From Hyaloperonospora brassicae (Eukaryota; Oomycota; Peronosporomycetes; Peronosporales; Peronosporaceae): a stretch of DNA of 64,000 nt. The stretch spans positions 248,001-312,000 of the forward strand of contig CANTFL010001486.1 of NCBI GenBank assembly GCA_947650285.1, given 5' to 3'. Positions 44,106 through 53,289 of the stretch are shown here, in pieces. Under the pieces are notes generated by a model that had not been told where the DNA came from, ran no database searches, and saw only the letters and a program-made list of their open reading frames with translations. Numbering within the stretch: the stretch's first letter is position 1; the number at the start of each line of letters is the position of its first letter. Made by a program: the position numbers and the translations under genes.

Positions 44106-45239
44106 ATTTTTTTTCATTATTTACAATTTTGTCGGTAAAACGAGCATATCGGTTTAATTGTATTTTTTATTGTTATGTGATGTAATTCCGCTGGTTTTTT
44201 TTAACTTTTAATATAAAAAGGTAATGATATTTTCACCCCCCATCTCCATTTATACCATTTTCACCCCCTGGAACCAAAACAGGGTGCCTTCTCTTTTTTA
44301 GAACACAATGCGATGCACAAGGTCACACGCCGAGTATGGCTAGTGTATAACAAGATGATCTTGCGTACAACATTAGCCTACGTCTATTGGGCATATGCGC
44401 GTTAAGATAATGCGTGTTAAACTGGCGAACGACAATGTTATCACGGATGGTTGGGACACCAAGGTTGCAGTTTTGTAATCTTTTAGATACGGAGATCTAG
44501 AAGCTAGTATATATACATGTTTACAGTACTACAACAAGTAGGTGAGATCAACAGATAAGGCTAAACAATAATTCACTTTATATTTCGTGCTGCAGAAGAC
44601 AAGCGGGTATCTAAGTGTCATACAATATGCGTATTGTCTAAAAGATGGATTAGACTCTCAAGTAGAGCTGACAACAATGAAACAGTTTCTCTTATAAGGC
44701 CAAGCGGATGATGAACACGCCTAAAATGTCCGGAAGATGGATGCCCGAGATTCATAATCCCGCAAAAGACAGTTGCGCACGAGCGTGATCTCAAGAGGCG
44801 CTACACGACTGTGCAGAATTTTTATTGCGTCATACGAACGTTTCACAGTGCCGTAATTACGTACTAATTGAATCACATGTTGGTATGTAATCTAACTGCT
44901 TACTATCAATCAAGGTATTAAGACGAAGAATAACAAGAATAGAAAAAACGTGTCGTATACTGCAATACCGACCCTACACCAGCTCTACGATAATCGTGAA
45001 CAAAGCATACTGCGAACATGCTGAATTCTCGTACAGTACGACACGCAGTTGCTCTTCCGTTTTGATTTGTTGTTTTCACAATTTTCTTGGTGTGTTTGTA
45101 CCCATGCAGTTGACGATACATTGACCACGATGCCCCATCCACCATGATTAATAAGTGATGCTTGTTTTACTGTGCCCACGCCTCTAACCGATTCGACGAT
45201 CGCTCTACGTTACTGAGTATCTCCTATACCCTTGCAAAA

Positions 45240-45803
45240 TTGGTGCATGAGCGCTTGTTGTGCCCAAATTGTCTGCAGATACTGCACCTCCGAGTCAAGA
45301 TAGCAGACCCCTAAATTTACTTAAACGCAAGCGGGTCTCGCAGCTGCTCTTGTCGGTTTGTTGCTCAGGATGGTCGTTCTTTTGGATTTCTTTCGACTGG
45401 ATCTTTCACCGACACGCGTGGACCCGTCAATATCGTATTAGTGATGTGGGCTCGAATAGCAATTTTCTGATGGATTGGTGCTGAGTCGAAAACTTGGAAT
45501 AGATGTGGTACCAAGTCATCAATTCGAACGTTGTTTTTCACATCTCTTGCAGCAGAAGCAGGAGTAAATTTTTCCAACTACCAATGCAAGTCGAAATATC
45601 TTGGTGTGAAGGTTGCAACAGCGTTGATTCCTTTTTAAGTAGAGTGCTTGCACAGTAGGACCATAGTCAATCGGAACTTGAATTCGCAATGATAGGTGGA
45701 TGCATGGTGTTCGTGCACGAGGGTGATGGTGAGCTCATAAGATGAAACATTATACACAAGCTAGGTTTATAAGATCGCTGCTGCAAATGTTGGTCGCTGA
45801 ATG
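45240..45803 (-). pseudogene. MULE transposase remnant 2, C-terminal part beyond the LTR
   Basis: After the LTR the frame resumes (YELTITLVHEHHASTYHCEF), then comes a CxH-like SWIM end with RYFDLHW (about 45,590), LEKFTPASAARDV, and a C-terminal CCHC knuckle CSICRQFGHNKRSC at about 45,250-45,290. Together with the part at 46.8-48.0 kb it forms one transposase gene. Confidence 0.72.
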
Positions 45804-45807
45804 AGAT

Positions 45808-46831
45808 TGTGGTATAGTGGTTAGTCAATTCCGTCGTATAACAGCCTCAACGTACAAACACAATAATCGCCGAGCTTAGTCGGCGCAACGGGCTAGTACG
45901 TTTGGATAAATCCCTACGTGGTTTTCCCCTTCGGGTTCAGTTGCGGCTTTTGCCTAGCCGATTCTTTACAACCACTCCTACAGAGGCCTGCCTGAGCTCA
46001 GCAGCCTCTAAACCTCTTTCTTCCTGTGACTCCACACCAACGGGTGGAAGCCGACGCTCACGCGCTTTTACAGGTCACCGGGCGTAGTTTCCGTCTTACT
46101 AGAAGAATTACGATGCCCTCGGCTGAAGCCTGCCGGCTTGTCGCTCGACAAGACTTTCAACGGAGCCGTCTATTAGGTCACCGGCTCGTCGACGACGAGA
46201 CTCTTTCTTTCGCTAGTAGCAAGCGCTGCCCAACCCGGGCCTTCCTAACTCTTGGCGCTACCAGTCGATACCTTTTTAAGCTATGACTTTCGTGGTTCGA
46301 CGGCAGGCATATTCTAGCCCATGCAGGGACTTACCTTCAGTGTACGCGTGTCTTGGACTTCGAAAATTCTGCACTCTATTGATTTATCGCTTTTTCTATC
46401 GCTGAACCGTTGATTGGTTCTCTGTTCTCCTCCTCTTACCGTATGCGTGAACTAGGCGTAATGAATATTCGTCAATCTTATCGCACTCTGCTCTACGCTC
46501 TATCGTCGACGACTTCAAGTTCGACGACCATGACTTCGACGACCTCCACCGCGACGACATTGACTTTGATGGCCTCGACTTCGACGACCTCCACTTCGAC
46601 GACATTGACTTTGACAACCTTGACTCCGACGACCTTGACTTCGGCGACCTCCACTTCGACGACCTCCACTTCGACGACCTTGACTTCGACGACCTCGATT
46701 TTGAAGACCTCGTTCAACGACCTCGAGCTCAACGACCTCGAGCTCAACGACCTTGACTTCGACGACCTTTCATATGACGACCTCGGCTTCGACGGGTGTG
46801 TCGGTCTTTGCCACTAAATCCCAATATCAAA
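45808..46831. repeat. Solo-LTR-like element, copy 2 (inside MULE 2)
   Basis: Begins TGTGGTATAG and ends ATATCAAA (CACA in copy 1), with a 4-bp duplication AGAT on both sides (45,804-45,807; 46,832-46,835). The first about 550 bp match copy 1 (29,140-29,964) in opposite orientation at roughly 95 percent by eye. The remaining part contains the 15-bp minisatellite listed separately, which is longer here than in copy 1 and explains most of the size difference (1,024 against 825 bp). The 61-codon frame at 45,902-46,087 is conserved. Confidence 0.8.
46503..46790 (+). repeat. 15-bp minisatellite (GACTTCGACGACCTC) inside solo LTR 2
   Basis: About eighteen units of 15 bp. In one plus-strand frame it reads as repeated pentapeptides of the type D-F-D-D-L (variants HFDDL, DFDDI, DFDNL), and most unit differences (ctc/ctt, ttc/ttt, gac/gat) are silent in that frame. 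An extra base at about 46,700 moves the last units into another frame (ELNDL, DFDDL, SYDDL). There is no evidence that it is translated. Confidence 0.75.
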
Positions 46832-46835
46832 AGAT

Positions 46836-48015
46836 CATCAGCGTGCATTTTGTTCAGCTCCACCACTTGGTGCTCGATCGCCAAGTGGACGCTTAAACAC
46901 TGTGAAAAGATCACCAACCGAAGATCGCAAAAAGCGCTTCATGTACGAATGTACTGATTCAGCTCTAGATGTTGTCGAACAGCCAAGGTGGAAGACGTCT
47001 CCCACCCACGCTTTAACAACCATCTCTTTGTGCTTGACCCACGTTCTATCCAGGTAGCGTGTGACGAAAGGGAGATGTTGGTACTTGATCTGAAATTCGT
47101 CCCATCGTGCTACGAAAACGTCGACACTTGATGCATAGCAGAGAGCGCTCCAGTCCGCGATCATCTCCATCCATTCATTGCCATTCGTAAAGTAAACTTT
47201 GCACATGGCAAAAACATTTCAATCGATGTGCGATTGGCACAGCAATCTTGCCGCATTCGGAAATACTTGCTGCTTAGCGTTCAAGAGAGCCGAATTGTTG
47301 TCACTGACCAGATTTCGCGGAATCTCGTCATTTCTTCGACTTTTAAGCACCTTCTTAAGAGCGGTTTGAGCCCATTCGTAATTCTAATCGTCCTTCCTTG
47401 GAACAAATGCTGTGCAAATGAGGAATGACTAGCCAAACGAGTGACACCGACACAATTGAGCATGGGCATCTTGATCTTGTTTGTCTTGTACGTGCAGTCG
47501 AGTATGGTGGCGTCACGAAACTCTGCAGCAAGAGCGATGGATTTAATATTTTTAACCATCAAGCGGTAGATCTGACCCTTTGCGTCAAGACTGAGATCAT
47601 AGCAGTAGTTTTTTGCTTGCAGCTCGCCGAACAGCGCTTGTATCGGAATACGTCCATTCAAATACTCTCTACGCCCCTTCTGTTCGTCATTGTATATGTC
47701 CCTGCTTTCGCTGCAGAAGTCCAGATACTCTTGTCTGAGGAACGCAAGTTGCTCTTTTGGCCGCACACCTGCTCTCTCTAGTCGAATGCGCTTGCTTTGT
47801 TGCTCGATTGTTAGCTGTCTAGCGCGAGAATGCATGTCGAGGTTTGTGAACATGTCATGGTTGTGCGCTCCATCATGTCGAGTCACCTGCCACATCTTGT
47901 CAACGCCGATCTGTCGCGCTATGAGTCGGTACTCGCATCCTGTACGTTGTTTCTTGGTCTTTCGCGCGACAGCAGTAGACTTGTATGATCCTGCTCGGTC
48001 GCACACAAATATCAT
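46836..48015 (-). pseudogene. MULE transposase remnant 2, N-terminal and core part
   Basis: The minus strand at 47,281-48,015 encodes a FAR1/MULE-type zinc-binding N-terminus (TGCEYRLIARQ, WQVTRHDGAHNH) and the start of the core with ILDCTYKTNKIKMPMLNCVG (first catalytic Asp). After a frameshift 46,836-47,206 continues with WVKHKEMVVKAWVGDVFHLG, TTSRAESVHSYMKRFL and, in another frame, EHQVVELNKMHADDL, reaching the LTR insertion. Confidence 0.82.
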
Positions 48016-48321
48016 TTCCCGTTTTTATTGTCGGACCTGAGGATAGAAAGAGAAAACATAAGCTTGCGCGGTCAATTGGAGAGCCGTAAACATCTCCTTT
48101 GCTAGAGGATACTTGACAACGAAGAACCCATCAGACTTCATTAAATATTAAGCAGTTCCTTTTGGTAGTCGTGAAGTTATAAAGTGAATGGTAGTGCGTA
48201 GTACCAATTGATATAGTTGCCTTTTTTAATTCCGTATAAGTTGTAAAATACACCGTGTTTTGGTTTCAGCGGTGTGAAAATGGTAAAAATGGGGGGTGAA
48301 CTTACCATTACTATATAAAAA

Positions 48322-49638
48322 ATATTTCTGGCAAAAAGTGGTAAAAATTTCCGTGTTCCCTTGTGAATTTGGTGTAATTGCTCGCAGTTTGTATTCCTTG
48401 TGGTGTGCTTTTTCCTCATTATTCAGGAGACTTGTTAATGTGAGTTTTTGATTCACACGCGCATTTATTATTTTCGTGTACCCTTTTTTACAATAGTGTC
48501 GAGGTACCACTCCTTGCATGGCCTTTTTTAATCCACGACTAGAATTTTATCTAGCGGCCGACACAAAATTGTGTCTAATCGTCACCTTTCGCTACAAGGA
48601 TATTTCATGATGTGACAATATACTAGAATTTAATACCTATCTCTCTCCTGGGTAGTACTCATATCGACATTGATACATAGCTCGTGTCGTGCAACGGCTT
48701 CTCCGTGACAATTGCCCTTCGAGCACCCGCTACACCAACTTGTATAAATGTACTTGCCCATCCAACCAAGTGCACTCATGGATTCTACAATGGTGGATCA
48801 GCAGGCTGACATCATTGCCTAGCCGATGATGAGGACGTCATCACCAGTTGCTACATATCGCCCTCGAAAGGGTAATTGTTATCACCACTACATTGCTCGG
48901 TAATATCGCGAGATATCATCCACTAAGATAACATTCGCAACGGCAGTCAGATTAATGTCAATGTCGTGTTATTGTCCCACCCCGTTTCCGCCTCGATCGA
49001 CTTTCTACCGCCATTGCACACATAACCAGAATCGACGTGTAAGCTTCGATAAATGTCACGAAAACGACTTTGCTCGGGGTGCCTTTCGCACACAGCCCGT
49101 GAAGCCGATCAGAAGCGTCGAAACCGATTCTCTTTTGTCGACACCAGTGGGCGTTCGTAACGAACAGTAAGCGCTCGCTCCCTAGCGCTTACCGACCTAC
49201 ACACGTACCTGCGAAGCGCCTGTCGGCACCAACACATTCTGTGGCTGTCCACAATCGATTCGATCGACCGCGTGGTCTCTTCGGTGTCAACAAACTGTCT
49301 GCTAGCTGCAAGATCGTGCGGATGGACTTCAGACACATCGCTTTTGTTTCCACCGGCCGATCTTACGCGCACTTCAAGCGTATCTATCTTGTCCCACCCC
49401 ACCACAGGCAGAAAGTCGAGCTACCTGGACCTGATGCTGCTTCCCCGGTCTTCTTTGTCAAAGATCGGAACCTTCGGCTTTGACTTCTGACACTACAAAC
49501 ATCGACACGTCATCAAAGCCACACCAACACCGTAGCTTTATGATTGACAACCACGTGGCCATTAGCGTACTCTCGCGTCCAGCCACATGAACGCATGGAA
49601 ATAGAACGCGCATCAGTGCGTGCGGCATTGCAGCCGCT
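48322..49638. other. Intergenic between MULE 2 and ureG
   Basis: About 1.3 kb without a supported gene. The AT content falls toward ureG. Frames around 49,109-49,483 on both strands are open for 70-100 codons but show no family motif. Confidence 0.4.
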
Positions 49639-50585
49639 TTACACGATCGCCTTCCACGCCTTGACCATGTGTTCGATGATCTCTTCGACGCCCTTGCTCT
49701 GGTTGATCTGCGAGAACACTGTCGGTCCCTCGCCACGCATTCGCTTCGCATCGTGGTCCATTACGTCCAAATCTGCACCGACGTGGGGGGCGAGATCGGT
49801 CTTATTAATCACCAACAGGTCTGCTTGGGTGATGCCTGGACCGCCCTTACGTGGCACCTTGTCGCCTCCGGCCACGTCGATGACGTAAATGATATAGTCC
49901 GCCAGCTCGCGGCTGAAGTTAGCGGCCAAATTGTCTACAGACAGCACAGAGCACACAGCACGCAGCACACATCAGACACCACTAGCCACGATCCATTCTT
50001 ACGTGGCAGTCAGGCGCCACACGCACCTCCACCCGACTCCACCAGCAGCAGCTGAGCACCAAACTCGTCAGTCAGATCCTCGCACGCCTGCAAGTTGGCC
50101 GAAATGTCTTCTCGGATGGCTGCGTGCGGACAGCCACCCGTTTCAATAGCGCGTATACGCTCCTCGGGCAGCGCGTCGTGCCGCACGAGAAACTCGCCGT
50201 CCTCGCGCGTGAAGATGTCGTTGGTCACGGCGGCGAGACTGTACTTGTCCTTGAGTGCGCGACACAGCGCCAGCATCAGTGCCGTCTTGCCGCTGCCTAC
50301 GGGTCCGCCGATGCCCACAGTGAACGCGCGCTGCGTCCAATCCCGCCCAGACTTGGCTGCATCGCGCTCGTAGAACACACCCGCGTGTTCCATGTGCTCG
50401 TGCGTGTGGCCATGTTCACGCAGCTGCTGTTCTTCGCTCGGCGTCGGTGTGCGGGCGCGGCTCTGTGTAAAGCGGCGGACGGCCTCGTCTCCATCGATCT
50501 TTTGCTCGTGGCTGTGGCCGTGGCCGTGGCCGTGACTGTGATCATGGTCGTGGTCGTGACTGTGGTCCGAGTGCGAGTGCTCCAT
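49639..50585 (-). CDS. ureG: Urease accessory GTPase UreG (two exons, 284 aa)
   Basis: UreG hydrolyses GTP to drive nickel insertion into urease, working with UreD/UreF (and UreE-like function). Exons on the minus strand: 50,585-50,027 and 49,934-49,639, with a 92-bp GT-AG intron; joining restores [15 protein letters not shown], the conserved family block. The N-terminus is His-rich ([19 protein letters not shown]), as in eukaryotic UreG, and likely binds nickel in place of a separate UreE. Motifs: P-loop [38 protein letters not shown] with the CPH nickel site, [14 protein letters not shown] chose the ATG at 50,585 because the open frame upstream has no ATG and the Inr-like element lies at 50,606-50,628. 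No other urease gene is in the window. Confidence 0.95.
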
Positions 50586-50605
50586 CGGCTGCGATCGTTC
50601 CGAGC

Positions 50606-50628
50606 GGTAGTAAATTCCAAAGTGAGAG
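50606..50628 (-). promoter_or_regulatory. Inr-like core promoter of ureG
   Basis: The minus strand reads TCTCACTTTGGAATTTACTA: an initiator-like TCACTTT followed by an AATTT flanking element, about 25-40 bp upstream of the ATG. It supports the chosen start. The fit to the oomycete consensus is partial. Confidence 0.45.
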
Positions 50629-50866
50629 AACGCCGGGAGGCTGTAGGACGCGCTGCATGGCAGACCAATAGATCCAAAGAGCTCCTGCAAGTTCGCCAAG
50701 TCTCAAATCAAATTTGCAGTCTCTATTGAGGCGGTGATGGGTTGGCTACACACTCATGGCTGCACTTTTGCAGCACGTAGAAAAAGTATCCGAGACCAAC
50801 GTCTGCCGTCAAATAAACCGCAAAGCCGATCATTAGCACTTGGTTGGCCCTCACAAGCAAGAACAG

Positions 50867-51812
50867 CTACATCATGACGTACATACCGATGTTGTGGTAA
50901 GAATAGTCCCAGTCGTACGCCGTGCTAGTAGGCGCTTGCTCGCCCTCGCCCAGCAGGAAGCGTCTGCGGAAATGCGGCTGCGCGAACGAGATCTGCAGGA
51001 AGGTGCCCTGAGGCGCCAGTACGCACGTGATGCCGCTGCACATGGCAGCAGCCTGCTTGATCACCACTTCCGAGGGCGACCAGACGTCGCCTTCGTCGCA
51101 CATGAGCGCGTCCATAGCAGCCTTGTCAATGACCACGTCAAAGCTTCCAGGTGCAAAGACGTTACTCAACGTGGTCATGTCCGCCTCGATCCACTTCATC
51201 TCGAGCAGCTCCTTCTGCAGCCATCCATTCATCCATCACGGCAACACTTACAATCACGATAACACTACAAAAGGTACGCACCAAACAACAAATCGACTCA
51301 CGCTGTACTTGGCGCTCATGCGCTCAATGACAGTCTTGGAAAAGTCAATGTTGGTGATGTGGTGGAAGCCGCTGTTGTACTGCATACGACAAGACGCAGA
51401 TAGAATATGGTCAGACACGAGACGCAGATAAAAAGTCATGAGAGAGATTGAGAGAGGGCTGCTGTCATCGTACCATGTCGATGCTGAACGTCGAGTTGCC
51501 GCATCCGACCTGCACGGACTCCGTTCGTCATCAATTGAGCTCCTCATGTAGTATCATCGACTGCAAAGCCACGTACCACTAGAATGCGGTCTGATGGACG
51601 CACATACTTGGCAAGTAACTCCGCCACGTTTTCGAAGCGAACCAGCCAGTCGTACGACTCTTCACTACTCACGATAGAGAGCACACGATTACAGCTGTTC
51701 GATGTTGCTGCCATCGGGCATCATAGCAGACAGTGGCGTACCTATCGAAGCGCGAGTCCCAGTAGCTCTTCTCCTTGTACGTGCGATTCGTCTTGGGCAG
51801 GTACTCGGTCAT
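50867..51812 (-). CDS. Class I SAM methyltransferase, METTL13/EEF1AKMT4 type (five exons, 206 aa)
   Basis: Minus-strand exons 51,812-51,742, 51,664-51,577, 51,509-51,474, 51,379-51,302 and 51,214-50,867, separated by GT-AG introns of 77, 67, 94 and 87 bp; every junction keeps frame (621 nt in all). The joined protein starts MTEYLPKTNRTYKEKSYWDSRF and has YDWLVRFENV, RILVVGCGNSTFS (SAM-binding motif I, across exons 2 and 3), FHHITNIDFSKTVIERM (motif II with the acidic residue), and FDVVIDKAAMDAL (motif III/IV). This is the pattern of the METTL13 / EEF1AKMT4 family, which methylates lysines of elongation factor eEF1A; the substrate here is inferred. One exon is only 36 bp. It is a neighbour of ureG in the same direction, 281 bp away. 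Confidence 0.88.
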
Positions 51813-53289
51813 ATTGAATGGTGGGCGCGCTTGGTGCGATATTGCAATAACATTGTAGCGGTCCGTCGGCAATAGCCGGGTCCGTGGTGCACATCATGAA
51901 GTGGCACTAGCGTTTTGGGAGCTCATGAGTTCGTGTCGTGATGGCATACGCACTGATCGTGCCACACGTACTGTCACCCACTTCGCTGGCTGAATACTAA
52001 TACTGCGCTCGCGTAAACTACAGCGACGAAGTCGTCGTGTCGTTGTTTGCAGCGACCCGTATGACAGTGTCGGCAATAAAAGTCACGTCGAAATGTCCTG
52101 GTTCACCTCCTCCTTGTCGCAACCACTACCTAGTGGCCAAGCGACTGCCCTCGAGCCAGCGTTGCCGCTTGGAGGTACGTTGTAGACCGCCATCAACAAT
52201 CTGTTCGCTGTCTATCATCAATGTGTTTGCTCTCCATCAACAATCTGTTCACTCTCGAGGCTGCAACGTCGTTGTTGGTGCCGGTGATCCGGACAGAAGA
52301 AGGTGATGTAGGTCTTACGCAGCCGTGGTTCGACGGCCATTCGTAAGTCGTAAGCGTCTCGACATATTGCCCTCTACATCACCGACACTGGGGCGACGGG
52401 AACTGTGTGAGGAAAAGAAGTCGGTCGTGAACACTCATGACACGGGCTTCATCGATCGCGGTTGCGTCGACTCGATGACGGCGCTCCCAACATCAGTACT
52501 AGCATGGCAACTTGCCTGCACAAACGTCCCTATCGGCAGCAACTGCTGTTGCTGATAAATGTGAGATTGACAGACACTGTGCACGTCAAAGCAGAAGAGT
52601 TGACAAGGCGTGGCAAATTGCATGGTAAGAGAGACGTGGGTTTGGCGTCAAGCGTCACTAGATGCATTAAGCAAATAAACAAGTCGGCTGTTGCAGGAAC
52701 AACATGTTGAATGCAACGTGCTTCTATGCACGCAGTGCCTTCAGTGTCCTGCATGAAGCTCTCACGTGCGATGGATGGTTTGCACCAACATCAAAGGCTA
52801 GTGGCACCAGCGGCTCCTTTTGCATCACGAGCAGACCGCCACGCGCTGCATGATGCGACAAAAAGAATTTGCACCAGAGCTGAGGACTGAGGTTTCTTTG
52901 TCTACTGCATTGCTCAGGCGGGGGCCGTCTTCACAATGCCGTGGCTCTCTTGTAGGCCCGTGAGCATTGCGGCCCCCCCGCCCGCCTCTTTGTTGTTTAG
53001 ACTCTCCTGAAGTGCAACGTGCTCGACTGACGATGATACAAAGCGAAGCAACACACAGGAATGGTAGACAATTTGGTTGTATTCGTTTGCTCTTCCAGTA
53101 TTCTACAGCATGTACCAGGAACACACCACCGTTCGCTGACATGGCTGCGCACATCAGGCAATATCTTATAGCTCGTCGACATTAGAATGGACTCTCAAGT
53201 GCTTCATAAACAGCGGGAAGATTCCAACCAACTCTTCATCCTGAAACAGCTACTACACGCTTCTGTGCGCGATCCAGAACAGCGCCCTC
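51813..53289. other. Intergenic, nothing recognised
   Basis: About 1.5 kb between the methyltransferase start and the 3' end of H+-ATPase B. Frames are short, and there is no family match or clear repeat beyond scattered short duplicates (CATCAACAATCTGTTC twice at about 52,190-52,250). Confidence 0.4.

Larger units (their letters stand above)
44220..48312 (-). mobile_element. Mutator-like element 2 with TIRs and 9-bp target duplication, interrupted
   Basis: The ends are inverted repeats of about 80 bp (44,220-44,300 and 48,235-48,312), sharing TTCACCCCCCAT, TACCATTTTCAC and AACCAAAACA in the same order. The element is flanked by ATATAAAAA on both sides (44,211-44,219 and 48,313-48,321), an exact 9-bp duplication abutting the ends, as made by Mutator transposases. 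A minus-strand MULE transposase pseudogene lies inside, split by a solo LTR (45,808-46,831). Confidence 0.88.

Noticed and set aside
50586..50699. UreG start at 50,699
   Set aside because: That codon is TTG; the ATG at 50,585 precedes the His-rich tail typical of UreG, and an Inr-like element lies between.
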